The notes beneath the pieces are model-generated. The model made no database searches. It saw only the letters and a program-made list of their open reading frames with translations, and was not told where the DNA came from. A DNA stretch of 64,000 nucleotides from Silene conica. Taxonomy: Eukaryota; Streptophyta; Magnoliopsida; Caryophyllales; Caryophyllaceae. The first letter of the stretch is position 1; every line of letters starts with the position of its first letter. Below, one piece after another: positions 1 through 10,404 of this stretch. The stretch is taken from the NCBI GenBank assembly GCA_029255685.2, contig CM055311.2, positions 56,813,048-56,877,047 of the forward strand. Reading direction: 5' to 3'. The position numbers were made by a program, and so were the translations under genes.

Positions 1-175
1 TCGTAATATATCGTAATCAGAATAAAATAAGTTATATTATTATCTTGCCTATATTATTAGGAGATTTTATGATTACGTCTTACGTACTATAAATACAGTA
101 CGGTTGTAATTGTGAAGCACGAATGAAATAATACAACAAATACGTTTATGAATTCCTCAATCTCTATTTCTAACA
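1..175 (+). repeat. 5' LTR (partial) of miniature element
   Basis: Matches 848-1022 almost base for base, including the shared stretch with the TATA-like ACTATAAATAC near 87-97 and the terminal TTCTAACA type ending. About 25 bases of its 5' end lie outside the window. Confidence 0.85.
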
Positions 176-187
176 TGGTATCAGAGC
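176..187 (+). other. Primer binding site, initiator tRNA-Met
   Basis: TGGTATCAGAGC directly after the LTR end, complementary to the 3' end of plant initiator tRNA-Met. Confidence 0.85.
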
Positions 188-822
188 CTCTTCTTGAGGA
201 CTCTAAAACCCGCTTCCGCTTTCTTGTCGGTGGGCGAAATTATGTAACGCTCACCGGCGGGATTTTTCGTTATTTTTTAACTAGTCAAATTATTATTTTT
301 TAGCAAAAACAAACAAAAAAAAAAATCAACAATAAGAAGTTGCATTGTCGTGACAAGTCACATATATTTTTTTGTTTGCAAGTTTTTCCCATTTTTTATC
401 AAATAAAATATACCCTTTTAACCGCAAACAAATGAAAAAATTATCGTAATTGTTCCGTTTCTAAACTTGAAATCTTCAATTTTGAAAGGTGGTACAAATT
501 TGACTGGCGAGTTACGCAAACAATTGGAGTCTGAAAAAATTAACGTTCTCCAAATATTGAAATTGACGGAAAATTTTTCGTTTTACTGAAATTTGTTTAG
601 GTTCGATAGAGTTCTTACCAAATTATTTGATAGTCGACAAGTCCGAAAAACTTCACGTTCTTGTTCGAAGAAATTTTCTAGTGAGTATTACACGCGCTTA
701 TCTTACCAACCTTTTGAAGACGGAGATGGATAATGACGATGAAGAAGTCGATGAAGATTGATTTTTCTTATTTTGTGCAAACTCGTGGAAATTTTAACAA
801 ACTCTCATGAGTTTGAGGGGGA

Positions 823-1022
823 TATTAGGATATTAGAGAAGATTACGGTATCGCAATATACCGTAATCAGAATAAAATAAGTTATATTATTATCTTGGCT
901 ATATTAGGAGATCTTATGATTACGTCTTACATACTATAAATACAGTACGATTGTAATTGTGAAGCACGAATGAAATAATACAACAACTACGTTTATGAAT
1001 TCCTCCATCTCTACTTCTAACA
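823..1022 (+). repeat. 3' LTR of miniature element
   Basis: A 200 bp copy beginning TATTAGGATATT (a decayed TGTTAGAATATT type start) and ending TTCTAACA, preceded by the purine tract GTTTGAGGGGGA at 811-822. Confidence 0.85.
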
Positions 1023-1077
1023 GAAATAATATAATTAGAATTCAATTAAAGTGATTAGACTAGTATTTGAAAAAAAT

Positions 1078-1817
1078 GGTGAATTATATTATGTATGTTG
1101 AAGAAATGGAGAATAAAAGAGAAGATGGTTGTGAAATATGGTTTTTTGGATGAACATAAGGAGTCATAAGGTTGAAGGTAAGGGTATTTTAGTCATAAAA
1201 AATGAACTTAAGTCACAAAAATTCAATTTGGCATTAATTTTCAAACGGATTTAATGTTTTGGTTGTAATTTACGATCAAAAGTAATATATGGCTATAATT
1301 TTCAAAAAAAAAATTATAAGGCTGTAATTTTCGAAAACTGATTTTTATAAGCTTGTAATCAATAATTTTCTCTTACAAAAATTATAAAAGTTAGATATTT
1401 TTAATGTACTCGTAAAAACGAACCAAACAAGATCTCACATGAATAATTTTTCACTTACGTACTGCGAGAAAATCGAAAGTGAATACTCACTTGTGAATAA
1501 TGTACCAAAACAAAATATGGTACAATGTAGCCGAATGGAAGAAGTATAATTTTACACAGACTTTGTCTATTTAAAGAGACTTCCTCACAACCCCTCCCCA
1601 CCTGCTCTCTCCACTTTTCCCTTATCTCACGCCTCTTTAATGTGACGGATTTTTTCCGTTACAAATAAGAATTTGTGATAATTTTATTAATACAAAGAAA
1701 TTATATGCCAGGACAATTAAGGTGGTAAGGTAGTGAGAGTGTGAAACTAGAGTTGGTATTGGGCCGTGTGGGGCCGGCCTATTGTATCCTCCCCCAAAAA
1801 TAGCCCGACCAGGCACG
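1078..1817 (+). repeat. Direct repeat copy A (unclassified ~740 bp repeat)
   Basis: Closely matches 3370-4379 in the same orientation, from the ATGTTGAAGAAATGG stretch to the AGGCACGA before the copia fragment. It contains a promoter-like TATTTAAAG (1568-1576) and a C-rich leader (1583-1625), but no convincing ORF. Copy A lacks the Stowaway insertion present in copy B; the empty TA site is at 1286-1287. I do not recognise the family. Confidence 0.75.
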
Positions 1818-1849
1818 AATATTGGGCTGGTATCAGCCAATATCCAAAA

Positions 1850-3159
1850 ACAGTGGGTGTCGACTGTGACGAAACATTTAGTCCTGTGGTGAAGCCGGTC
1901 ACATCAATCCGAACTGTACTTAGTACGCTGTTTCTAAAAAATGGTCTATGATGTGAAGAACGCTTTTTTACATGGTCACCTAGCGGAGACGGTCTACATG
2001 TACCAGCCACCTGGCTTCCGTGACCGCACATATCCTAATCATGTGTGCCTCCTAAAACAATCTCTCTACGGTCTCAAGCAAGCACCACGTGCATGGTACC
2101 AACATTTTGCGTCCTATGTTTCGCAACAACAAATCTGATACTTCTTTATTTATTTACACTGACGGCCCTAATATTGCTTATCTCCTATTATATGTGGATG
2201 ATATTATTCTGGCTAGTTCAACTAATGCCCTACAAGAACATATTATGGCGCATCTCCGTTCCGAGTTCGCAATGACTGACCTAGGCCCATTAAACTACTT
2301 CCTTGGAGTCTCTGTCGTCCGTCATGCACAAGAAATGTTCTTACACCAACAAAAATATGCAGAGGATATCATTTCATGGGCAAAATTGAACACGTGCAAG
2401 CCTTCTCAAACTCCGGTCGACACAAAATCAAAACTAAGTGCTTCCTTGGGTGCCCCTGTGTCGGATCCCACATTATACCGAAGTTTGGCCGGAGCTCTTC
2501 AATACATAACATTCACCCGTCCCGACATCTCCTACGCAGTGCAACAAGTCTGCCTCTATATGCATGATCCGCGCGAAGCTCACCTAGGTGCACTTAAACG
2601 CATAATTCGATACTTAAAGAGTACCTCTGCTTACGGTTTACATCTCTTCCAGTGTCCTACTTCTAATCTTACAGTGTATAGCGACGCAAATTGGGGAGGG
2701 TGCCCGGACACCCGTCGGTCTACATCTGGATACTGTGTATACCTTGGTGATAATCTCATCTCATGGTCATTCAAACGGCAAGCCATTATTTCTCGTTCCA
2801 GCGCGGAGGCCGAGTACTGGGGTGTCGCTAATGCCGTCGCCGAATCCTGTTGGGTTCGAAACCTGCTGCTTGAACTTCAATGCCCTATTCAAAAGGCAAC
2901 AATTGTCTACTGTGACAATGTCTCTGCAAATTACTTCTCTGAAAATCCCGTCAACCATCAACGCACAAAACATATCGAGTTAGATATACATTTTGTACGG
3001 GAAAAAGTCTCTCTTGGTCAAGTTCAGGTCCGCCACGTCCCTTCACGTCATCAATTCGCGGACATCTTTACCAAAGGTCTACTAAAAGTATTATTCGATG
3101 ACTTTCGCTCTAGTCTCAGCATCCGACCGCCTCCAACTTCGACTAAGGGGGTGTATTAG
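1850..3159 (+). pseudogene. Copia pol remnant: reverse transcriptase and RNase H
   Basis: Would encode the copia reverse transcriptase (RNA-templated cDNA synthesis) and RNase H (removal of the RNA strand). Visible in order: the RT start VDCDETFSPVVKP (about 1860-1900), [11 protein letters not shown] (1947-1980), [13 protein letters not shown] (about 2059-2097), the catalytic YVDD at 2191-2202, LTFTRPDISYAV-type sequence (about 2506-2545), and RNase H with YSDANW and the C-terminal HVPSRHQFADIFTKGL. The long open stretch is 2089-3159, ending in the normal place before the purine tract. Frame changes near 1940 and 2110 break the RT start, and integrase is missing. The motif wording resembles the Ale/Retrofit group of plant copia elements; that assignment is from family knowledge and is moderate. 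Confidence 0.88.
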
Positions 3160-3369
3160 AATATCCAATATTCTTTGCCATAAATTTGTAATTTATGTAA
3201 TCTTTGTATATTTAGTATATTAGTGATTGATCCTAATTAATAGGTCAATCAATAGACGTTACTCCATAATCTCAGGTAAAGATTATGGGAGTTGACCAAA
3301 CTAATTTAGGAAGACTTTGTTGTATATATTCTGATGCTTTCATAAAGAAATAATCAAGGGATTAAATTC
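3151..3369 (+). repeat. Partial 3' LTR of the copia fragment
   Basis: Starts TGTATTAGAATATCC right after the purine tract and runs about 219 bp to the junction with repeat copy B. It has no matching second LTR in the window and no proper CA end. Confidence 0.6.
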
Positions 3370-4379
3370 TTATATTATATTATGATGTTGAAGAAATGGA
3401 GAATAAAAGAGAAGATGGTTATGAAATATGGTTTTTTGGATGAACATAAGGAGTCATAAGGTTGAAGGTAAGGGTATTTGAGTCATAAAAATTGAACTTA
3501 AGTCACAAAAATTCAATTTGGCATTAGTTTTCAACCGGATTTAATGTTTTGGTTGTAATTTATGATCAAAAGTAATACTCCCTCCTACCCACAAATAATG
3601 TCCCATTGTCCATTTCCGTCTATTCAGCAAAGTGTCCCATTGTCTATATTTAGTAACTTTTTTACTTGTTTTTTACCATTCTACCCTTACCAAATTCCAT
3701 TTATTACCCACCCACCCACTCATTACCCAATAACTTAACACTCTCTCTCCAATCTACATACCCCTACCCAACCAAAATATTAAACAACTAATATCTCATA
3801 AATTTGGTACTTTCTTAACAATGGGACAATATTTGTGGGTAGGAGGGAGTATATGGCTATAATTTTCAAAAAAAAATTATAAGGCTGTAATTTTCGAAAA
3901 CTGGTTTTTATAAACTTGTAATCAATAATTTTCTCTTGCAAAAATTATAAAAGTCGGATATTTTTAATGTACTCGTGAAAACGAATCAAACAAGATCTCA
4001 CATGAATAATTTTTCACTTACGTACTGAGACAAAATTGAAAGTGAATACTCACTTGTGAATAATGTACCAACAAAATATGGTACAATGTAGCCGAATGGA
4101 AGAAGTATAATTTTACAAAGACTGTCTGTTTAAAGAGACTTCCTCATAACCCCTCCCCACCTGCTCTCTCCACTTTTCCCTTATCTCACGCCTCTTCAAT
4201 GTGACGGATTTTTTCCGTTACAAATAAGAATTTGTGATAATTTTATTAATACAAAGAAATTATTTGCCATGACAATTAAGGTGGTAAGGTAGTGAGAGTG
4301 TGAAACTAGAGTTGGTATTGGGCCGTGTGGGGCTAGCATATTGTATCTTCCCCCAAAAATGGCCCGACCCAGGCACGAC
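3370..4379 (+). repeat. Direct repeat copy B, interrupted by a Stowaway MITE
   Basis: Second copy of the 1078-1817 repeat, about 736 bp once the 274 bp MITE plus target duplication is removed. After 4379 it continues into GC-richer sequence that copy A lacks, so copy A is the truncated one at that side. Confidence 0.75.
3578..3849. mobile_element. Stowaway-type MITE (Tc1/mariner), 272 bp
   Basis: Perfect inverted ends CTCCCTCCTACCCACAAAT and its complement, flanked by TA on both sides (3576-3577 and 3850-3851). Repeat copy A at 1281-1292 has the same flank with a single TA, which is the empty site. TIR sequence and TA duplication are standard for Stowaway MITEs mobilised by mariner transposases. 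Confidence 0.95.
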
Positions 4380-5010
4380 CCACTCAACCCAGCCCTGCCG
4401 CGGTCCGCTCCTGCCACGCTCATTTACGTGCTCGGGTCGTGCCTAACCCATGGGCTAATCGTTCCTTGCACTTGGGGTGGCCCATGAAACTTAATTTTTG
4501 TTTTTTTTAAAAAAATGTTTTATAATTGTTGTATTTTTAGTATTTTTATTTAATAATTTGAGTACTAATATAAGATTATAAGATTATAAGATGAGTAGAC
4601 AAATGATATGTGAGAAAAATGGTGAGAATTGATTGATATTTATAGAGTTAAGGGATAAAAATAAATAAAAATAGAACAGAGCCTAAAAAACGACTTTATT
4701 CCAACAACAACAATAATATGTCAACACTACAACAGTCACATTGCAACGACAACATTACAACAGTGACACGTTTACGGGTTAAAAACCGGGTCGTGCCGTG
4801 CTAGGCCCGTTGTGCGTAGTTCGTCTGTACTTGTGTCGTGCACGTGCCAAGGCACGAGAATTTTCACAAATCTCAATCGCGGCCCGACTCCAACCCAATC
4901 GTGTCATGCTCATATCGTTGGTACTATTCACCTGGGCCATCTCGTGCCCCAACCGGACTCGTGCCGCCCTCCCTGACCCAACGCGAATTGTCATATCTAT
5001 GTGAGACTAA
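4380..5010. repeat. GC-richer repetitive stretch with GGGTCGTGC-type motifs
   Basis: Repeated CGGGTCGTGCC, AGGCACGA and GCCCGACCC words cluster at 4365-4490 and 4780-4990 on both strands, separated by AT-rich sequence. This looks like the ends of a non-autonomous DNA transposon, but I could not define matching terminal repeats or a target duplication. No gene is seen. Confidence 0.35.
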
Positions 5011-6281
5011 GGGTTGACAATGATCACAGGAAGTTGATCGAAAATAAAATTTAATATTAGGTTGTATTAAAATATTTAAGTTTTAATTGTCGTTAAAAAA
5101 TTAGTTAGTTTTTTCGTTACCTTATAAATAAGATATCACAAATTATATACTCGGTGTCAAATTGCGTTAGTACAAATACGATGTTTTTATAACATCTATA
5201 TATAAGTATAAAAAAGAACGTTATTTCTTAAACTCGGCACGTGTCACGCTATCATTAATTCATTTCCCGCCTAATCCAAACCCTAAAGATGCATACAAAC
5301 ATTTATTTTCAATATTGTCATTTTAGATGATTACCTTCCTTAATAAAACTATCATGTCATTCTTCAAGATTATATTTTTCCAAAATACAAGCTATTTAGC
5401 TTCTAATGTCATACCTTCAGTTAGTCATACATTAATTTCTACAATAATTATTTCTTATTATAGTTGAATTTTGATGTAAGTTTTTCGCATCACTAAGTTG
5501 ATTTACACAAATATTATCCATATATCATTTTATACCTTTTCAAAACGGTGTATATTTTTTTAAGGTATTTGTTCATCAGTACTTTTATCAACGAATTTAA
5601 TTAATATTTTTACTTTTATCATTTAATTTCAAGATATAAAAAAGATAAATGTGAATTGTAAGTTTAATACGATTTTGTCACTTTATTTTAAGAAAAAGAA
5701 CATACATCATGTGTACTACTTCAAGGTAACTTTTACCTTTTAATTTTTAATTTTTAATTGAGTTTATGTGTATTTTATTATGACTTTTTTGAAATCTTTA
5801 AGTTATATTCTAATTTTTTTCTGGGAAAACGCAAATTTGACTGAACTTATATGTAATGTTTTTCAGTATTGTAATATTTTGGGCATAATGTTTAAATAAC
5901 AAATTTAGATATTTTATAATAAAATTCATAATCTTTAAAACAAAACTAGAAAATTTTATATAAAATTCAGAAACTGTACAACTACAATTGATGGTAGTTT
6001 TTCAGATGCATAATCTACTTAATGTCGAGCTTTTATTAAACTTTGTACTTTGTAATATAACTTCACATATTTACTGTATAAAATTTCTATTGATGTTCAC
6101 TGAATTCATATAGTGCAGACCAATTATGTACCCTACTTTTTCTTATCTGCTACATATTTCTGGCAACTTTAGTGTTTTTCTTTTTTTAAATATTTTGTAT
6201 TAAATTGAATCGACAAATAATATGAAAATTTTACTCTTTAATGTTAAAGAATGGAGATTAATTTTTGATAGTATGTCTTGC
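5011..6281. other. AT-rich intergenic stretch, nothing recognised
   Basis: Low GC, no ORF worth naming, no terminal repeats and no RNA gene that I could recognise on either strand. Confidence 0.6.
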
Positions 6282-6302
6282 TTAATACCGTCTTAACTTA
6301 AG
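6282..6302. repeat. Left end of a small MITE split by the Tekay element
   Basis: TTAATACCGTCTTAACTTAAG pairs with the inverted end at about 16288-16312. The last five bases (TTAAG, 6298-6302) are the Tekay target duplication. Confidence 0.6.
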
Positions 6303-8596
6303 TGTAATACTCCGAAATTTCTAATTTCGATTTGTGAACTTTCCTTTATAAGTACTATCATATGTTAAGATGTTATTTAAGTAAGTATAGTTGATGTCGT
6401 TATGGGGGTTCGAGCTTGAGACCTCTAGCATGGGACTTGTTAGAATAGTGCTGCTAGTAAGGGTCGAACCTAGGACCTCTTGCGTGCTATTTGGGCCTCG
6501 AGAAGTGTGAAGCATTCAAGCCCACACGGATTTTAGAATCACGCTGAAAGCTTCTCTAGGCTGCCTCCTTATAGCTTCCATCATCTTACACTAAACCCTA
6601 CCCTACTCCATAATCTTCACACAAAACCCTAGCCGCCACATCAAAGAAAGAAAAGAGGCTGTTCACGGTGGTCATAGGTGGGCGTAAGGCAGTTCGTTTT
6701 GGACTAGAAACCGGGTATGTCACCATCTGTCGTTAATCTCAGTGCTAGTCGTGGTTTTCAGGGTTGAATTTACGAGTCTTAATACGAGCATCTGTCTTTG
6801 TTTTTGCTTAATTTCATAGTGTACCATGTAATGAGTGTTTGTATGTAACTGGGTGGTGGTCGTGGTCGTTAAAGACCGTCGTATGGGGTGTTTTATACGG
6901 TGTCAGTAGGGCTGTGTCTTCGTTTTATTTTTATATGTATATACATGAGTTTAATTGGTAAGTTTCTGGTTGTTTTTATACCGGTGTCTGGGTTCGTTTT
7001 GGTAAGGGTCGTGGGTTATGGAGTCGGTGGCAGTTGGGTGTTGCAGGTGAGGGTGACACGGTGGTTGTTGGTGGCAGAAAGTGACGTTTCACGGGAATTC
7101 GACAGGAGGTTTAGGGGTGTCGTTTTGGTCTGTTGTTTTCTGTTCAGGGGTATACTCGGGTACAGGGGTTTGGGAAGGGTAACACCGTTGACTCGGGGGA
7201 GGTCAATGCGGTGTTACCCCGTGTCTGCGCAGTCCAGGTGTCAGGGTTGATGTTGGGGTGGTTGTGTCGGTGGTGTCGGGTTGGCAAGGGTGGTCGATAG
7301 GCGAGTACTTTAGGCTGGTCTGGGGTTAAAGTGACGAACCAGGCCGGTTTGGGGCTCTGGTTCACCACGGTGGTGTTAGTCGGCAGGCTTGTGGTGGTTG
7401 TGGTGGTGAGTGGTGCTGCTGGGTACGCAATGGTGTGGTTGTGGCCGGCGGCAACAGTGGTACGGTGGAGGAAGGGATAGTCGAAGGGAGTCGGGTTTGG
7501 GTAAAGGAGTTGGGGTTTGTTTTGGTGTTTATTACTTCTATGGTTATTATTATTATTATTATTATTAGTATAATTATTATTGTTATTATTATTAATATTA
7601 TTGTTGTTAGTAGTATATTATATTAATGTTGTTTTATCGTTTTTAGTATTTTATTATTCTTTCTTCGGTTTTGGGTCGTGTTATTTATATATATATACGA
7701 GTCGGGAATTATTAAAGTCATGGGATGTCTATTTTGGGAAGTTACTATTTTGGGAAAGTTTCTATTTATGGAAACTTTCCACTTTTGGCATGTTGCTATT
7801 TATAGTAAGCACGTTCGTTAAGGGTTCGGGAAGTTTGTTAATTCGTTGCATATATCTGTTTAGGTAGCGAGTTTCGAGTGGAACATTTCTAAGCATATCC
7901 CGGATTGTGTTTGCATTCCTGCTATTTCAGGTAGGGGAAGTTACTGGTTTATAATAATGTGTGATCTATTATCCTTGGTGTTGAACATGTTTACGATATA
8001 ATATCATGAGATCGTATTTTGTACTGTTGTACTATTTTGAGATGTTATTATGATGTGCATATATATATTCTATTGTTTTGTGATACGGAGTTGGATCGGT
8101 GCGGAGTATATATATGGAGTTGGATCGGTGCGGAGTATATATATGGAGTTGGATCGGTGCGGAGTATATATGGCGTTGGATCGGTGCGGAGTTTATTGGC
8201 GTTGGATCGGTGCGGAGTTTATTAATTATATTGTTATGTTATTCTTTACCTACTCAACCTCGTGGTTGACCCTGTGTATTCGTGATCACCTGTGATGAAC
8301 CAACTTTTGGGGAGCAGATTGACAGGTGACTGTGACTAAGGGGGAGCTATGGGAGAAAGAGCTTGGATCCGGACCAGATTAGATGTCTAGATCACCTTAG
8401 TCAGTTTGATACGAATTGTACTTTATTTATGTTGTTAAGATCTTTGGATATGTAAGAACAAGTTTTGAGTTTAAAGTAATTTTTAAAGTACTGTTTATCT
8501 TCCTTTGTATCTACTGCCTCGGGAAACCGAGATGGTAACACCTTTATTTATCTGAGGAGTCCTAGTTCAGGCCCTTAAATAAATGGGGGTGTTACA
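6303..8596 (+). repeat. 5' LTR of Tekay element
   Basis: Starts TGTAATACTCC and ends GGGTGTTACA. Inside are a CCCTA-rich patch near 6595-6635, an ATT microsatellite (about 7541-7612) and a five-copy minisatellite (8087-8222). Length is identical to the 3' copy. Small ORFs within it (for example 6888-7250) are copied in both LTRs and are judged incidental. Confidence 0.97.
8087..8222 (+). repeat. Minisatellite in Tekay 5' LTR, five units of ~25-29 bp
   Basis: Five successive units with the shared core GTTGGATCGGTGCGGAGT; the first three spacers are TATATATATGGA-like and the last two TTATTGGC-like. The same array is at 15721-15856 in the 3' LTR. Confidence 0.95.
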
Positions 8597-8599
8597 AAG

Positions 8600-8611
8600 T
8601 GGTATCAGAGC
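8600..8611 (+). other. Primer binding site, initiator tRNA-Met (Tekay)
   Basis: TGGTATCAGAGC begins three bases after the 5' LTR end; first-strand cDNA synthesis starts here. Confidence 0.95.
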
Positions 8612-9156
8612 GAACGATCCTCAGGCCTAACCGAATGAACCTAATGAATGTAGGAGAGTCTAAATAAAATGAACCCCGGGATAGGACTGTTAGGAGCACA
8701 CTAAAGGGGAAGTATGAGTCTGGGGCCCCCTCACACCGAACCATTGGCCCTATCAGTTTTACCCGGGAACCCAGAGTGAAATATGAGTGAATAAGGGTAG
8801 ATTAGGAAAGGATGGAAGTAATGGTATGTTGTGATAAAGTATCCATACAACTTGAGTATATGAAACTAATTGGAATAGCCGGGAGGGGCGTGAACATGAA
8901 AGGGATTCTATTTGTGAATAAAAGAGGTGTGAATTGATGTGGTTATGTGAAGTATTTTGAAACATGTCAATAAATGCTTTCATTCCTTTCTCTTTATGTC
9001 TAGTGATATGCGGTTATGTGATCCCGAGCCATGTTATAATTTGGTAGTACTCAATCTGATAGTTGATGCTAGACTTTATCGTTTAGGGATTTTAGCCCTA
9101 ATCTTAATGGGTACCCACACGAGTCGGGACTCATTCCTTTTCTGTTGTAATATAGT
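8612..9156 (+). other. Tekay leader between primer site and gag
   Basis: 545 bp without a convincing ORF, as usual for the untranslated leader and packaging region of such elements. No strong hairpin was identified by eye. Confidence 0.7.
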
Positions 9157-10404
9157 ATGCCTCCGCGAAGAGACAACCTCGCTAATATCACCCAAGAGGA
9201 GTTAGATCTATTACGAGCTGAGATTGAGACTCTAAAGGCTAAACGAATGGACTCCGCGAAAATGAGCACGATAATTGCAAGGCACCAACCCACCCATTTC
9301 ACCGGGGAGGGTGAGCCTCATTTGCTGGGGGCCTGGTGCAGAGAATTCGGTAACCTGTTCGAGTTAGTGGACTGCCCTGAAGAGCTGATGGTGGACCAGG
9401 CTGCCCACTATCTGAGGGGTATGGCTGGAGACTGGTGGACCGCGAATAAGGGAGAGCTCCGGGAAGCAGCTATAGAGGGTGGGTCCGCGTTTGTTCCGTG
9501 GGATGCATTCAAGGGGGTTCTGAACGAGGCGTTTTTACCAGAATTCCAAAAGAGCAAGCTGAGGGAGGAGTTCGACTCATTCCAGATGACGGAGGACATG
9601 ACCGTAGAGGCTTACTACAGGAAGTTCATCCAGTTGGTGCACTACGTGGGAGACATGGGTTTCGACGATGCTATGCTAGCCATGAAATTTGAGAGGGGTT
9701 TATCAATCGCCATCAAAAAGAGACTGATTGCAGCTCCGCCCACCACAATCCGTGACATCTATTTACGGGCTGGGGCGGCGGAGAGGCTTTCGGTTATGAT
9801 CAAAAAGGACAAACAGTCCAAGGCAGAAAAGAGGAAAGCTGAAACAGTAGCAGAGGGTTCAGGGTCGAAAAAGCAAAGTAATAACAAGTTCAGTGGGTAC
9901 TTCGGGAGTAGTGCCTCTGGTGGTGGGAGAAATCAGAGTGGGGGAAATCACATGAGTGGGGTTTCTGGCAGTGGTTCGGCAGGAATTGTGTGTTTCGGCT
10001 GTGGAAAGAGGGGACATAAGCAGGCGGTGTGTCGTTCGTCTGGAGGAAATCAGTCCGGGGGCTATCGCACACCTACATCCGGATACCAGGGACCTCGCAC
10101 TCAGTCTTATGGCAGCAGTGGCTATCGCACACCCATGACAAACTATGGTGGGGGTGCGAAGTCCGGGGGGCAGCAGCAACTACCAGAGAAACTACAACAA
10201 CAACAATCAGAACCGTTCATATCAAAATCAGTACAATGGAGGTGGGAACAGCAACAAGACGGGGACGGCAGGAAATCAGCAGGCTGGGACATCTGGTGCC
10301 AGCCAGAGTGGGGTCAAGTCCAGTGGCAAACTCTTTGCCATGGGAAAGCAGGCCGCTCAGGAGGATGCTCATGTGGTTACTGGTACTTTTCTTGTAAACT
10401 CTAG
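9157..10404 (+). CDS. Tekay gag (capsid and nucleocapsid)
   Basis: The 415-residue ORF begins [19 protein letters not shown]. It encodes the capsid-like protein that packages element RNA in cytoplasmic particles. Retrotrans_gag-type sequence occupies roughly residues 45-215, with conserved-looking tryptophans in AWCREF and DWWTAN. A Lys/Glu-rich hinge follows, then a Gly/Ser/Asn/Gln-rich tail containing one CCHC zinc knuckle, [14 protein letters not shown], at residues 279-292. The last ~75 residues, after about 10170, lie in the wrong frame: the pol frame there continues the Asn/Gln/Gly-rich tail far better. In most Tekay elements gag and pol are one ORF, so the true gag probably passes into the 10145-13759 frame at a G-rich stretch (10147-10170). 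The start is the first in-frame ATG after the leader. Confidence 0.9.
   Translation: MPPRRDNLANITQEELDLLRAEIETLKAKRMDSAKMSTIIARHQPTHFTGEGEPHLLGAWCREFGNLFELVDCPEELMVDQAAHYLRGMAGDWWTANKGELREAAIEGGSAFVPWDAFKGVLNEAFLPEFQKSKLREEFDSFQMTEDMTVEAYYRKFIQLVHYVGDMGFDDAMLAMKFERGLSIAIKKRLIAAPPTTIRDIYLRAGAAERLSVMIKKDKQSKAEKRKAETVAEGSGSKKQSNNKFSGYFGSSASGGGRNQSGGNHMSGVSGSGSAGIVCFGCGKRGHKQAVCRSSGGNQSGGYRTPTSGYQGPRTQSYGSSGYRTPMTNYGGGAKSGGQQQLPEKLQQQQSEPFISKSVQWRWEQQQDGDGRKSAGWDIWCQPEWGQVQWQTLCHGKAGRSGGCSCGYWYFSCKL

Larger units (their letters stand above)
1..1022 (+). mobile_element. Miniature non-autonomous copia-type LTR element (5' end outside window)
   Basis: Two ~200 bp direct repeats (1-175, cut by the window edge, and 823-1022) flank about 650 bp with no long ORF. 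The first repeat ends in TAACA and is followed directly by TGGTATCAGAGC (176-187), the initiator-tRNA-Met primer site. The second is preceded by a purine run (811-822). The interior has no gag or pol motif; it holds a GC-richer patch (190-270) and a short acidic-coding-like stretch near 720-765. Size and lack of coding fit a TRIM-like or deletion derivative that moves with enzymes made elsewhere. The target-site duplication cannot be checked because the left flank is missing. Confidence 0.8.
1818..3369 (+). mobile_element. Ty1/copia fragment truncated at both ends
   Basis: Holds the second half of a copia pol gene (RT and RNase H), a purine tract (about 3138-3150) and the first ~219 bp of a 3' LTR beginning TGTATTAGAATATCC at 3151. 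The 5' LTR, gag, protease and integrase are absent. Both ends join directly to copies of the same unrelated repeat (1078-1817 and 3370-4379), so neither is a normal element end. Confidence 0.85.

Noticed and set aside
6888..7250. 120-residue ORF in the Tekay LTR
   Set aside because: It lies wholly in the LTR, is duplicated at 14522-14884, and has no domain; LTR coding is not expected.
7435..7867. Hydrophobic ORFs in the Tekay LTR (poly-Ile stretches)
   Set aside because: Produced by the ATT microsatellite and AT-rich LTR; no start context or family.
8019..8295. ORFs with repeated WIGAEYIYGVGSVRS translations
   Set aside because: They are translations of the LTR minisatellite and occur identically in both LTRs.
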